From positions 1 to 64,000 of the forward strand of contig SKCR01021370.1 in NCBI GenBank assembly GCA_019454045.1: a DNA stretch of 64,000 bases. The letters are read 5' to 3'. This document shows, piece by piece, positions 10,916 through 22,895 of this stretch. The notes below the pieces were generated by a model, which made no database searches, was not told where the DNA came from, and was given only the letters and a program-made list of their open reading frames with translations. Positions within the stretch are counted from its first letter, which is position 1. Each line of letters opens with the position of its first letter. Both the position numbers and the translations under genes were made by a program. Origin of the DNA: Zanthoxylum bungeanum (Eukaryota > Streptophyta > Magnoliopsida > Sapindales > Rutaceae).

Positions 10916-11558
10916 AAAATAAAAAATTCATTAGAATCTAAATAGACACCTAATTTGTATAATTTAATTTTGTTATATTATAAAATTAGAAGTTATAAAT
11001 TTATTATAACAAGAAAATACGTTAGGATATCATAATAAATAAATTTTCTATTTAGGTTTTCTGAAAATGACACATCAGTACATAATTTTTTTATTTAATA
11101 TCAATGAGCCATTTTATCTAGTGATTAAACAAAATATTCTTCTAACATCATCATGTTTTTAATGGAAATGGGAGAAAACCATAAATCTGAAATAAATTTT
11201 AATTTCATTTATTTTATTGGGAAATTATCTCTACACCATATAAATTTTAGTGATAAGTACATATAAGCACCAATCGTGACAAGCAATGAGATAGATGTAG
11301 AAGCAACTCCTGGCCCGCACATATGGTCTTTCACATGATCCAATACCTAGCTCTTCTCATTTTCACACAAACATAAGGCATCAAGCCCCTTGCTTCAACA
11401 AAAACATACGAATGGTAATTGTGGAGTTTTATACTTATTTTTCATTGCATTTAGGATGATGAATATGTATCTTAGTTTTGACTCTAGCTGTAACGACTTC
11501 ATTAGGAAGAATATCTCTTTAGATTTATTTAATACATGGATTGCAAAATTTTTATGAA

Positions 11559-11561
<3 letters not shown>
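10916..11561. other. AT-rich intergenic stretch
   Basis: No gene or element was recognised. It is the original flanking DNA to the right of the Tat insertion. Confidence 0.6.

Positions 11562-11605
<44 letters not shown>
11562..11605. repeat. (AT)n microsatellite
   Basis: About 21 uninterrupted AT dinucleotides. ORFs rich in Ile-Tyr that cross it are artefacts. Confidence 0.95.
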
Positions 11606-11608
<3 letters not shown>

Positions 11609-11644
11609 GTAGATGTCTTAATGTGTCCCAAACAGACCGAAAAT

Positions 11645-11758
11645 TATATTATGTGCCGGGTGTATATGTCATCTCTCTCACAGCAGGCGGGCCCCACAAC
11701 TGTGTGGGACCCACCTGCTGTGAGAGAGATGTCATATACCCCCGACACATGATATACC
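11645..11758. repeat. Short foldback (hairpin) element
   Basis: Two arms of about 55 bp are near-perfect inverted copies. The left arm contains gtcatctctctcacagcagg and the right arm cctgctgtgagagagatgac-like sequence (cctgctgtgagagagatg), with the loop near 11698. It is the size of a very small MITE. Target duplications are not clear. Confidence 0.75.
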
Positions 11759-11789
11759 ACCTCCAAACAGACGGATAAACTAAGCCTTT

Positions 11790-11931
11790 TTGTTTGATAT
11801 AAGATGCTGCCGCAAATGAAAATAGACTATATTTTTTGAGACATTTTGCGACAAGCATGTGTCGCATAGAGACACCTTGCTGCAGATGCTTGACAGATGT
11901 TTTGAATATCATATGAAATGACCCAACTCTC
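11790..11931 (-). pseudogene. MULE transposase pseudogene, C-terminal piece
   Basis: Minus-strand frame following the piece at 13286-14289 once the intervening solo LTR is ignored. It reads WVISYDIQNICQASAARC in the place where MULE transposases have a WVIP-type tail after the SWIM zinc finger. It ends in unrecognised sequence near 11790. The duplicated bases ctctc (11927-11931) border the solo LTR. Confidence 0.5.
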
Positions 11932-13285
11932 TGAAATTACCTACAAACAATAACAAGTAATAACTATATCCAAGAGAGGAATGAATTGGGTGATTAAAAA
12001 ATTAATGCGGAATTATAAATCTTTCAAGCTTTACCAATAATTATAAATAGCACTATTGATTTGAAGTAAAATTGCACAATTTAAAAGATAAAGGGAAGAG
12101 AGATACAACACTGAGTTTATAGTGGTTCGACCAAATCACTTGCCTACGTCCACTCTCTTTTCAAGTACGTTTGAAGGTTCCACTAGTTTCAACAAACTTA
12201 TAACAAAGAGATTTTTCACCAATGCTTCTCTTAAACCTTTTACACAAACTCCACCATTGAGAGTAATCACCACTCACACAAGGGATTTCCACACAAGTGT
12301 TTTAGAAAATATATTTTTGTGTTTACAACACTATTTGAGGACTCACTAAGAAGATAGAAAGATTGAAGAGTGAGTGGGTTACTCAAATATATCTAAGCTC
12401 ACTAAGACGTAAATAAAGATTTATGTATCAGCTTATGAAAATATGAGAATGAATTGATCAAGAAGATTTGTGTTTCTCACTATTTTTTCTTCAAGAAAAA
12501 TATTTGAAGGTGTTGTTCTCCTAACAAAAACGAATTTGGGGCATATATATAGTAAAATGGAAGTTTTCCCTATCAATTCTGTCTGTAGTATGTCGGTCTC
12601 CAGACACCGGTATGCCGGTCTGACACCAAACGACTATATTACCATTTGAAAATATGTACACTACACCAGTATGAAGACCGATATGAAGGCCGGTTTGAGT
12701 TCTGTCGTTTTCAGTAATAATACAAATCCAAAGACTAACCAGTATGGACACCAGTATGTACACTGGTATGATGTATGTCGGTTCCAGTAGGTTTGCAATT
12801 CTCAACTTGATCGGTATGCTAGATCGATATGGGGCTGGTAAGAGACATGTCGGTTCCAGTAGCTTTGCAATACAGAGCATGATCGGTAAGCTAGACCGGT
12901 ATAGCACCGGTAATCTTCATGCCGGTTCCAGTGGCTGTGCAAAACAGAGCATGGCCACCAATATGCCGGTTTAGGGGACCGGTATGCCGGTCTCAGTGAT
13001 AAAAATTCAGGTTTTGAATGTTTAAGGCATTTCGCACATGACCCTAATACATCTATATGAAAGTGCATGTCTTATGAGGTTAGATACGTAAATAAACAAC
13101 TCACTTTACAAAGAGAGACCTAAGCTAAGACCAAACAAGATTTCTTCATTTGAGGCTCGTCTTTCACATCCGTTGCTCTTTATCACCGATGCGCTTCGAT
13201 ATCTTTTTATAATGTCTCGCAAATGTGCGTCGAAGATTTCAAGTGTTGCATCATCAAAATACATCTTGAAAATATGTCGCTAACA
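11932..13285 (-). mobile_element. Solo LTR, family X (reverse orientation)
   Basis: On the minus strand it begins TGTTAGCGACATATT and ends GGTAATTTCA. The 5-bp target duplication ctctc is at 11927-11931 and 13286-13290. It is an inverted, diverged copy of 14290-15685. No primer site, purine tract or coding sequence is attached, so it is the product of LTR-LTR recombination. The start resembles SIRE-type copia LTRs (gatgacatcaacacttaa), but the lineage is not certain. The region 12595-13000 carries many ccggt/accgg motifs. Confidence 0.85.
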
Positions 13286-14289
13286 CTCTCAGGATCACTA
13301 ACTAGAATAACTGGTTTTGCATATGTTACAACCAATGTATTCTTTTCTCTATAGAACGGAGAATAAAGGTTGGGTAATCTATTTAATTGGTTTGGCAAAC
13401 AACAATAACATGAACAAAAACAAATAGATCTACTCGAAATGTTCTATAAGTGCATTCTCTTGCCTTTAAGTTAGCAAATCCCTCTTTGTGTCCCCCACAA
13501 GACACTTGAAATTGCTATGGTGATACTGAAGTACTGAACAAATACCTATTCCGTTAGCTTTGTTTCTTTTATCATCAGCCAAGTTTTGTTCCATGTTGTA
13601 AGATCGGTTGTCCTCTATTTAACTACCTATTTTCTTTCTTAAAATATTTTTTGCAATGTCTGTCTAAAAAATTCAATCATATACGTAACCGGCAATGAAC
13701 ATAAGTTTTTTATAAAAACATTAACGATCTCTACAATATTTATAGTGAGTATGTTGTATCGTCTACCCCTTAAAATAATCATGACTCTAATTTGACATAC
13801 CTCCATCCTCCTATAAGTACTTAGTTGCGCTAGGGTGCAAGGATCACAACCCACCCACACATTTATTCCTCGAACTCAACAAGATAATAACATTTGGTTG
13901 TTTTAACAAACTCACCATAAAATTCATCCCAGAGATTTATATTTATATTTTGTCTTTAAATTGCTCTTCATATGATGTAAACAAACTCTGTAGCCAGCAT
14001 TAGGAAAAATATTGTTAACTGCTTTCACGATCAAAAATAAAACTTCCATATTTTCCCAGTCACTTCGTGTAGTTTTTTCATGAACTAGTTCCAAAGGTCA
14101 CCGTGTTCGATATTTGCAATGCTATAACAAGTGCGAAGATTTGATTATTTCCATCCAATCATATAGCCATAAACAAGAAAACCACTTTTGCACGAACCAA
14201 TAACTAGAAAATATAACACAAATAGATTATCTTCATCATACATAATATGATAAACCATTCCAAGCTTTCTATTTCGTAATACATATGAA
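13286..14289 (-). pseudogene. MULE transposase pseudogene, catalytic and SWIM zinc-finger piece
   Basis: Minus-strand frames, with several shifts and stops, give in order GMVYHIMYDEDNLFV, a worn FLVIGSCKSGFL, LDGNNQIFALVIAL, VKAVNNIFPNAGYRVCLHH, KSNLKTKYK, VEIVNVFIKNLCSLPVTYMI, EFFRQTLQKIF, and a SWIM-like NLKARECTYRTF...H. These match the order of the DDE core, the C/H region and the C-terminal zinc finger of plant Mutator-like transposases. Key residues are damaged: CTY replaces the expected CTC, and the downstream cysteine of the SWIM finger is lost. The piece is bounded by two solo LTRs. Confidence 0.75.
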
Positions 14290-15685
14290 TGTTAGCGACA
14301 TATTCTCAAGATGGATTTTGATGACATCAACACTTAAAGTCTTCGATGCACATTAGTGAGATATTATAAAAAGATGTCGAAACACGTTGGTGGTGAAGAA
14401 CGTGAATGTGAATACTAGCGGTAAAATAAAGAAAATCTTGTTTAGTCTTAGCTTAGAGCTTTATATGTAATGTGAATAGTTTATCTAAGTACCTAAGCTC
14501 ATAGGACACGTGTACATTCATATAGATACATTAGGGTTAAACATTCAAATCCTGCATTTTATATTGAGACCGACATATCGGTCCCATATTGGTCACCATA
14601 CCGGTGAACCTGCTCTGTTTGCAAGCTCTATGGAACCGGCACAGCCCATACCGACCGACCATACCGGTCTTCCTGGAGATTGCATAGCCACTGGAACCGA
14701 CATGTATCATACCGGTCACCATACCGGTAGACCTAACCTTTGCATACTTACTAGAACCAGCACGAACCATACCGGTTTATATACCGGTGAACACATAACT
14801 TTTGCATGCTCACTGGAACTGGTGTGGACCATATTGGTCCTCATACCGGTCCCAACAGGTATATTCAAACGGTAATATAGCCGTTGAGAGTCGTTGCTTT
14901 GCCAGACCGGCATACCGGTGTCTGGAGACTGACATACTGGTCTCAGACAGGCAAGTTGAGGTAGTTTTCATTTTACTATAAATTGAGCCCCAATTTCATT
15001 TTTGCTACTGATCTAAAAGCTTCATACATTTTACTCTAAGATAAAAACAGAGAGTTTTATAAACCTTCATATTCATACACTCTCATACATCAAGATCACA
15101 CACTACACCTTCATATTCATTAGTAGTGAGCTTAGAACACTTGGGTAAGCAACTCACACTTAGAATCTTCATTATCTTTGTGAGTGCTCAAGTGTATTTG
15201 TAAATCTTTTTTTCAAACACTTGTAAGAGGTTTGTGAGTGAGCCTTTATCTAAAACTCATAGTTGAGGTTTTTGTGTGAGCCTTTATCTAAAACTCAAAG
15301 TGTAAAGGTTTGGAGTGAACCTAGTGAGTAAAACTCTTGGTTACAGATGAGCCACAAAAACTCGGTTGATAGTGGAAATCTTCAAGCGCGGCTTGAGGGA
15401 ATGGACATAGGCATTGTTGGCCGAACCACTATAAATCACGATGTTATTTTCTCTATCCTTAACTCTTTGCTTATTGCAAGCTTTCATTTATATACATGCT
15501 TTTTGCTTAGAAACTTGCATATAGGTGATATATTGAAATAAATAAAATCGACCTAAGCTAAATCGCTAAAATAAGATAAAATCGACAAAGATTTTAAATT
15601 TCGCATTATTAGACAATAACCCAATTCACTCCACTCTCTTGGGAATATAGAGTTTGGTTGTTGTTAGTGCTTGTAGGTAATTTCA
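14290..15685 (+). mobile_element. Solo LTR, family X (forward orientation)
   Basis: Begins TGTTAGCGACATATT, ends GGTAATTTCA, 1396 bp, with target duplication atgaa at 14285-14289 and 15686-15690. It is an inverted copy of 11932-13285 but has a different target duplication, so the two are independent insertions and not the ends of one element. It contains a cluster of accggt-type motifs (about 14570-14945) and repeats of gagcctttatctaaaactca (about 15240-15300). Confidence 0.88.
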
Positions 15686-16160
15686 ATGAATACTTAGGAA
15701 GTACGTTATATACGCCTCTTCAGAGCTTCTCATAAAAATTGTAAAATAGTTTCCCATGCTCGATATGTTTATAAATATAATAATACGATATTGTACTCAG
15801 TAAGAACACCAATAAAAATATCCCTAAGCAGAACTGGCCTCTTTCCATCAACATACTTATCCTTGATAATTTGACCAACAACTTTACTCCTCTTTGTTTA
15901 GCGATGGCCATTAGGGTCGTCATCATTTCTAAAAATGTGTGTTCATAAGTTATCACATCTCTTGACTCTCCAGTGTATAGCTTCATTGTTTTGAGACATT
16001 GCAGTCGAAATCGTCATTTACCTCTCTATACCGCACAATAAGTCTCAAACTATTTCTGATTGGATCTATATACCTTGAATTTAAACCTTCCCATTGGCAT
16101 TATTTTTTTATCTCTATAAAATCGCCCTACATAAATTCCTTCGCAACTGATATTTGTATA
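15686..16160 (-). pseudogene. MULE transposase pseudogene, N-proximal piece
   Basis: Minus strand, high to low coordinate: GIYVGRFYRDKK, RFKFKVYRSNQK, FETYCAV, then EHTFLEMMTTLMAIAK, KDKYVDGKRPVLLRDIF, EYNI and a worn RAWE. This is the MULE N-terminal zinc-binding domain and the linker ending in the conserved AWR-type motif. Several stops and frameshifts are present. It resumes almost seamlessly at 14289 when the solo LTR is removed. The copy of gtata at 16156-16160 is the target duplication of the copia element next to it. Confidence 0.7.
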
Positions 16161-16572
16161 TGTTCGGAAACATAATCCCTAATATATTTACATGTTTGTC
16201 CTCTTAGGATCTAACCATACATGTATTACTAGTCCTAGATTTATTTACATGCTAATTGAAATAAATCTATACTAACCACAACACAATTGCATACCTTTTA
16301 AGCTTGTAGAGACCTTTTAATCAAACTTAATTGATTGCTTAACTCAATAAGCAAATGGTCTTATTTATAGGAGGGAAATCAAGTCACTATTAGCTCACAT
16401 GCATGGATTACTATTAATCCTTGATTACTATTTAATCACATGCATTGATTACTATGTAATCACATGTATTTGGATGCATAATGACTTTCTCTAACCCTTC
16501 CAAAAATGTTACCATCATGGGTGTACCATTTGTTCCCCATTTAACATTTTACTAATTGTTGTCACTTAACAA
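16161..16572 (-). repeat. Truncated 3' LTR of copia A
   Basis: Matches 23528-23940 of the complete LTR nearly base for base but stops there. The remaining 240 bp, which contain a 62-bp tandem repeat in the other LTR, are absent, as is any polypurine tract. Confidence 0.85.
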
Positions 16573-17608
16573 TTTTTACATCTGTTAGGAATATATAGCC
16601 GCTCGAATTTTTATTATCTCTACAAGAATAATTCATACTTTGCAATTGTGCCGTGCGACCAGCATACTTCGAGAGCTCACTTGCTATACATCTGTTAGGA
16701 ATATATAGCCGCTCGAAAAATGGATAGAACCATAGTGGATTATGTATGCAGTATCCTCGATCATTTATCACATTAAATCTCTCTCGATCTCTTTTCGAAT
16801 GTAATATTTATTTTGTATTCACAATCATGTTTGATCACATAGAATAACATAATTGGTCGACCAGTGAATACAAGCTAATGTGATATTACTTATATAATGA
16901 GCTTTCTCCTTTCTCGAATCTCTCAACTTTGATTCAATTCGCTTTTCCAGAGATGTTCTTTCAGATCGAATCTCTCATGATCTTTCAGCAACACTCCAAG
17001 ATAGCGATCATCAAATCTAAGTTTTAAGAAGCAGACAAGAGTCTAAAGGGTACAATGTGAGATTTAAATAATCTCAAGGGTCTCACACAATATCAAGACT
17101 GAGATCTTTACTTGTATTACCCTCAATAGCCGCAAATGTACACATGGTATGAAAACATGTGCTACGGTATTCTCTCATTTCCCATGGAGCGCATGTCTCT
17201 TAAAATACCGTACAAATTATAGTTCAGACAAAACACAATGTCTAACTCATAACTGACATTAAGACAAGTAAGGTGAAACGAACTTATTCACCTTAGGTCA
17301 TATCACAGAGAAAGTGACCTCATAACGACATTACTTAATTTTCAAGCTTAAGCTCTCTAAATTATCACTTCAGATAATTAGCTTAAAAATTTGTCTCATC
17401 TCCCATTAACACAAAGTAATGGAGGCGATTGCCCGTGTGAGAGGGCCAATCATTCTCTTGTCCGACATACTTCTCATACTAACTAATAGTATATTTGTTT
17501 AAACATGTATCAACATAATAACATGTAAGCATTGAATACAAACATCAATGAGTATTAACATTAGTAAACATTATTTGGGAAAAATACATATCATAATATG
17601 TAAGCACA
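16573..17608 (-). other. 3' non-coding region of copia A with a 30-bp direct repeat
   Basis: No ORF belongs here. acatctgttaggaatatata plus ten more bases occurs at 16578-16607 and again at 16688-16717, bracketing 80 bp. It lies at the point where the 3' LTR is cut short, so it may mark the rearrangement that removed the LTR start. Confidence 0.6.
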
Positions 17609-20600
17609 TTAACATCTACGCAATCCCTGAGTTTTTACATGTCTAACAAAGACATCTCTAGGAACAGGATTGGTCAATGGATCTGCTACCATTTCTTGCG
17701 TAGAAACGTACTTTATGTTTACCTCTTCTCGTGCAACTATGTCTTTCACAAAGTTATATTTGGTATCTATATGTTTCGTTTTACAATGGAATTTTGGGTT
17801 TTTTGTGTAGGCTATCGCTGCTTCACTATCACAGTTAACTAATACTGGACCAGAAGCTTCATTTGACATACCCAAATGATCCAAGAACCTTTTCAACCAC
17901 ACAGCCTCTTGTACTGCTGATGAAAAGGCCACAAATTCAGCCTCCATTGTGGATAAGGCTATACAAGATTGTTTCTTACTGCTCCATGAAATGGCACCAT
18001 TGTTTAGCAAGAAAACAAAATCGGAGGTAGATTTTCTTTCATCTAAATCTCCTCCCCAGTCAGCATCAGTATAGCCTCTCAATTGCAGATCATTTCCTTG
18101 ATAACACAATGAGTAATCAGTTGTCCCTCTCAGATACCTAAATATTCTTTTAACTGCTTTCCAATGTGCTAGTCCTGGATTGGATTGGTATCTACTTACC
18201 ATTCCAACAGCGAAACAGATATCAAGTCTTGCACACAACATTGCGTACATTAAACTTCCAACTGCATTTGCATAAGGAACTTTCTTCATTTTTTCCTTTT
18301 CTTGTGGAGTTTCAGGACACAATCTACGACTCAAAGCTTCAGTTTTCGTGATAGGAGTATCAATGGGTTTGCAAGCCTGCATTTGGAAGCGTTCAAGAAT
18401 TTTATTTATATATGACTCCTGTGAAAGAGATAATAAATTCTTTGAACGATTTCTTGAGATCTTAACCCCAAGAATATATGCAGCTTCACCCAAATATTTC
18501 ATCTCGAAGTTAGATGATAACCATTCTTTAATGTGTTTTACAAACTCCTTATCATTTCCGGCTATAAGTATATCATCCACATACAAAGATAAGATAATGA
18601 ACTTATCTTTATCTCTCTTGGTGTACACACAATGATCCTCATCTATCATTGTGAAATCATTCGAAATGATTGTATTGTGGAATCGTATATACCATTGTCT
18701 GGACGATTGCTTGAGACCATATATAGACTTTAAAAGTCTACATACTTTCTCCTTTTCATTTTCTTTTATGAAACCTATTGGTTATTCCATGTAGATTTCT
18801 TCATCAAGTTCTCCATTGAGAAAAGCAGTCTTTACATCCATTTGATGTAATTCTAGATCCATACTTGCTACTATAGCTAGAATCAAGCGAATTGAGGTAA
18901 ACCTTACAACAGGTGAAAAAGTCTCTTCATAGTCAATTCCTTCATGTTGCGTATACCCTTTTTCCACAAGTCGTGCTTTATATCTTTCGATATTGCCATC
19001 GGCATTACGCTTTATTTTAAGAACCCATTTGTTTTTAACAGCTTTGCGTCCTTTGGGTAGATCAACCAATTCCCAAACTTGGTTGGACCTCATTGACTCC
19101 ATCTCTTCTTCCATTGCTTTCATCCATTTTTCCTTAGCAGGACACTGAAGAGCCTCTCTTATGTTTCTAGGTTCTTCATCATCTTGAGGTAGAATCATAA
19201 AGGTTTCTCCTTCGATATCGAAACGACGTCGAGGAATGCCTATACGATTACTACGTCGCAATTGGGATTCTAGTGGTGGAACTGATTCCTCACTTTCGAT
19301 ATTATTCCCATTTGGATCGTGCACATTGCTCCCACTTGGATTATGTACATCACTCCCACTCAGATCACGTAAATGAGACTCGTGTGAAACTAATTCATCA
19401 TTTTGAGATTCATGTGAAACAGATTCATCATGATTTCTCAAATTTCTCTCATCACTCCCACTTGAATTAGGTAAACCCGAGTGTTTACCAATCATGTGAT
19501 CCATGTGATTCTGAGTTTCATATAGAGATAAATCTTGACCTATCTCTCCCTGCTTAGGAAAATCATTTTCTAAAAATGTGATATCTCGTGATTCAAATTC
19601 TGTCACGCTTCCACTTTCATGTTCACCTATGCAAACATACCATTTTGATTGTTCAGAATATCTTATGAAGATACTCTTTTTTCCTCTTGGGCCTAACTTT
19701 CCATGTTCGTGAGAACGCACATTAACATAAGCCGCACAACCCCAAGGTTTTAGAAAGTGAAAATCTGGTTTACGACCTGTCCATAACTCATATGGTGTGG
19801 TGGACACAGATTTTGATGGCACTCGGTTAAGTACATATGTGGCAGTTAATAATGCATCACCCCAATAGGTTATAGGCAAATTTTCTTGTGCCATCATAGA
19901 CCTAACCATCTCAAGAAGAGTTCTATTTCTTCTTTCCGCAACACCATTTTGTTGAGGAGTAGCAGGAGTAGTCAACTGACGACTAATTCCTTTTTCATCG
20001 CATAATTCTCTGAACTGATCAGATAAGTACTCACGACCATGGTCAGTGCGTAGTGCTTTAATTTTCTTGTCCAATTGATTTTCTGTTAAATTCATAAATT
20101 TCTTGAAACATTCTAATGCTTCGGATTTATGAGCAATCAAATAGACATAACCAAAGCGAGTAAAATCATCTATGAATGTGATGAAATAAGATGCTCCATG
20201 CCTTGCCTTGACATTCATTGGACCACAGATATCTGAATGAATTAATTGTAATGGAAATTCTGCTCTAGTCCCTTTTCCAAATGGTTTTCTCGCAGTTTTT
20301 CCTGCCAAGCAATATTCACAGGTTGACAATTCCACCTTCTCAATATTTCCCAGAAAGCCTTCTTTGGCTAATCTGTTCATTCTTTGCTGGCCAATGTGGC
20401 CAAGTCTAGCATGCCACACAGTTACATCACTATCATCACTGACAAATGAAGTAACAAACGAAAAACCGGAATTGTGATTAAAACATTCAACATTTAATAC
20501 AATAAAACCATCCAGAAATTAACCAGAACCATAGTGTATTGTACCTAAGTACAAATCAACACCAAATTTATGGAAGTTCAAATTGAAACCTAAATTAACC

Positions 20601-21772
20601 AAAACCAACACATAGACTAAATTTCGACGAATTTGTGGAGCAAACAATACATCATGTAGTAGTAAAGTTTTTCCACCATGCATGACTAACTTGCATGTTC
20701 CTATGCCTTTGACTTCAACCCGTGAGTTATTGCCAACATATATCCACTTCACTCCAGGTGAAATTCGCCGAAATTCCACGAAGGCATCTCTATCCTTCGC
20801 TACATGGTCTGTGGCTCCTGAGTCTACAGTCCACAAAAGATTAGATTCAGTTAGAAAGATTGAACTTGAAACACATATTTCATTTAAATATGCACGAAAG
20901 GTATTCACCTTTTTAGGCTCAGTGCAGTCACGAGCAAAATGACCTTTCTTACCACAGTTAAAACATTTAACCTTTGCCATGTTTTTCTTTTTGGTAGGAC
21001 GTTTTCCTTTCCCATGTTGATTGGTTTTCTGTTTCTTTTCTGGCTTGGAAGAATTTTGTTCTTTTCCGAACTGGAACCCACCACCATGAAATTTTATTTT
21101 CTTCTTGAAACCCCCAGGTTTGCTAGTTTCTGTCATATACACTTCAGTATTTGACTTAGCAGCCGCAAGGCGGTCGCTTTCTAATTCAAGGTGACGTTTG
21201 GCATCATCAAAGGTTTTGATGCTCTCATTGTGGGTCAAATGCATTTTCATATGCTCCCAGCTATTTGGAAGAGAACGAATGACCGCTTGGACTTTCTGTT
21301 CATCTGTAAGAACATGTCTAGCATCTGCCAGTTCAGTAATCATGTTTGACATTTGCCTCAAGTGTTTTGACATAGTGAACTCATGACGTTTCTTGTATGT
21401 GTCAAACTTGATTTTCAGTGACCTGAGTTTGGTTATTGAGGTACTACCAAACTTTTCAGCTAGTGTGGACCACATGTCCTTAGCCATGTCATATTTCCTG
21501 AACTCTTTCATTAGGTCATTATCCATACTGCTCAGCAACGTAATGCGGGCAATGGAATTCTTTTTCTTCCAGGCCTCATAAGCCTCTCGGTCTCGCCTGT
21601 GTTGGGCCGTAGTGCCCTGTTCAGGTTCATCCATGCTCATTTTCAAAGTTTCAAGAACCTCTTGTTCTTCTAGCACATATTGGATTTTCATGCTCCAAAT
21701 TTCATAATTATCGCCATTCAGTTTCTCACCCTTGTTAAGTTCAGCAATAATGTTCTTTGTTGCAGAAGCCAT
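17609..21772 (-). pseudogene. gag-pol polyprotein of copia A, one frame with two stop codons
   Basis: From the ATG at 21772 (MASATKNIIAELNKGEKL) to the stop at 17609 the frame holds for 1388 codons, broken only by TAA at 20519-20521 and TAA at 18782-18784. Order: gag helical domain; zinc knuckle CFNCGKKGHFARDC near residue 267; protease VDSGATDH near 315; integrase HHCC (WHARLGHIG...CEYC) near 452 and catalytic region with LRTDHGREY and NGVAERRNR; reverse transcriptase with [12 protein letters not shown] near 1064; RNase H with TDADWGGD and STMEAEF near 1237. All of these catalytic motifs look intact. The second stop replaces a glutamine-type codon in the usual IYMEQP motif of RT. The element is defective only by point nonsense changes plus its damaged 3' LTR. 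Confidence 0.92.
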
Positions 21773-22145
21773 ATTAAAAACACAAAGTTTCTACAGACAT
21801 TCATGCACAATTGTTAATACTTTTATTTATTTTATCATGAAACAAATTATGTTTAATAAAATTCTTCAATGGGGTTGGAGTCAAAAGGCCACTATGTGTC
21901 CAATCATCATCCAATTACCCAATGTAAAAATATTATCAACATAATCAATCATGTAAAATCATTTTCTAAAAAATTACATAAATTCTTAGAACATCTTAAT
22001 CATGCGACCATTGTACATGACAATCATTGATTTAATTACATAAATTCAAAATCAATATGAAACATTCATACATATAAATACAATAAATACATGCCATGAA
22101 GTAACAGATAATTACACACATTAACATAGTTTTATTATAGAAAAA
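21773..22145. other. Leader stretch before gag in copia A
   Basis: AT-rich untranslated leader. No signal was recognised. Confidence 0.5.
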
Positions 22146-22664
22146 CTAATATCTAACACTTAAAACTTTTCCGGTTCTAGTGTTCCATTGAATAAAAGTC
22201 TTTGGATAAGAATCCTCAAATTCTTTCGGTAACTGGTAATTGATGTTGGACAACCATGGGAAACCTATTGCAAATTTCGGATCCTTGCAACGTTTCCGAG
22301 ACATCAAAGGAAAAATGGTATTATTTGCCTTAGATTGAAGATACTCAATCGCTAACCTCTCAATGGCTATGTTGTATTGAACACGTAGTTCTTCTGTATG
22401 AGTTACTAATTTCCAAATATCAGTAAGCCTTTTTTGCCATATTTGCGGGAGAGTATTTCGTAGGTATCTCAGTCTGTTCGGTTGTCCTATCCAATTACCC
22501 TCCCATATAGATTCTTGTAACATGTTATTAAAGGTGATTATATACGAAATCATATCATCATCTTCTTTCATCCGATACCTATCCAGATCCAGCAACATGT
22601 CTTTCAATTTTTCACTGTGGGCGGATGTCATAACTCTTTTTGCAGTTTTTTGTCTGATCGGCAT
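22146..22664 (-). CDS. Unidentified leader ORF inside copia A
   Basis: An uninterrupted 172-residue ORF from the ATG at 22664 (MPIRQKTAKRVMTSAHSEK) lies between the 5' LTR and gag. The same frame is open further upstream (to 22751), but the added residues are strongly hydrophobic, and the stretch before this ATG reads as a splice acceptor (tttatttattgcag), so I prefer this start. The product is basic, with tryptophans (ESIWEGNWIGQPN, LPQIWQKRLTDIW) and a predicted helical LKDMLLDLDRYRMKEDDD segment. There is a loose resemblance to gag-type helical sequence but no domain I can name. Long leaders are unusual for copia elements, and an open frame this long in otherwise AT-rich DNA is notable. 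It could be an accessory protein, captured host sequence, or chance. Confidence 0.45.
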   Translation of the reverse strand: MPIRQKTAKRVMTSAHSEKLKDMLLDLDRYRMKEDDDMISYIITFNNMLQESIWEGNWIGQPNRLRYLRNTLPQIWQKRLTDIWKLVTHTEELRVQYNIAIERLAIEYLQSKANNTIFPLMSRKRCKDPKFAIGFPWLSNINYQLPKEFEDSYPKTFIQWNTRTGKVLSVRY

Positions 22665-22895
22665 GATTTTTCTGCAATAAATAAAAAGAAAAATCAATAT
22701 AATGAAACACAAAGTTACATTAACTAAAATAAACATCACAAAGACATTCATTTACATAAACTCAAAGTTTATATGATAAAACAAATTTATCATGGCCGAT
22801 TAATACAATATGCAAAAGGAATAGACATTTAATCATGACGGATCGGAATTACCAAAGCAAACCGATACAGACATGACCAACACGGGCCAATACAG

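Noticed and set aside
11395..11778. Ile-Tyr-rich ORFs on both strands
   Set aside because: They translate the (AT)n microsatellite.
11932..15685. A Mutator element with 1.4-kb terminal inverted repeats
   Set aside because: Each arm has its own 5-bp duplication (ctctc and atgaa) and TG...CA ends, and transposase sequence continues outside both arms. They are separate solo LTRs.
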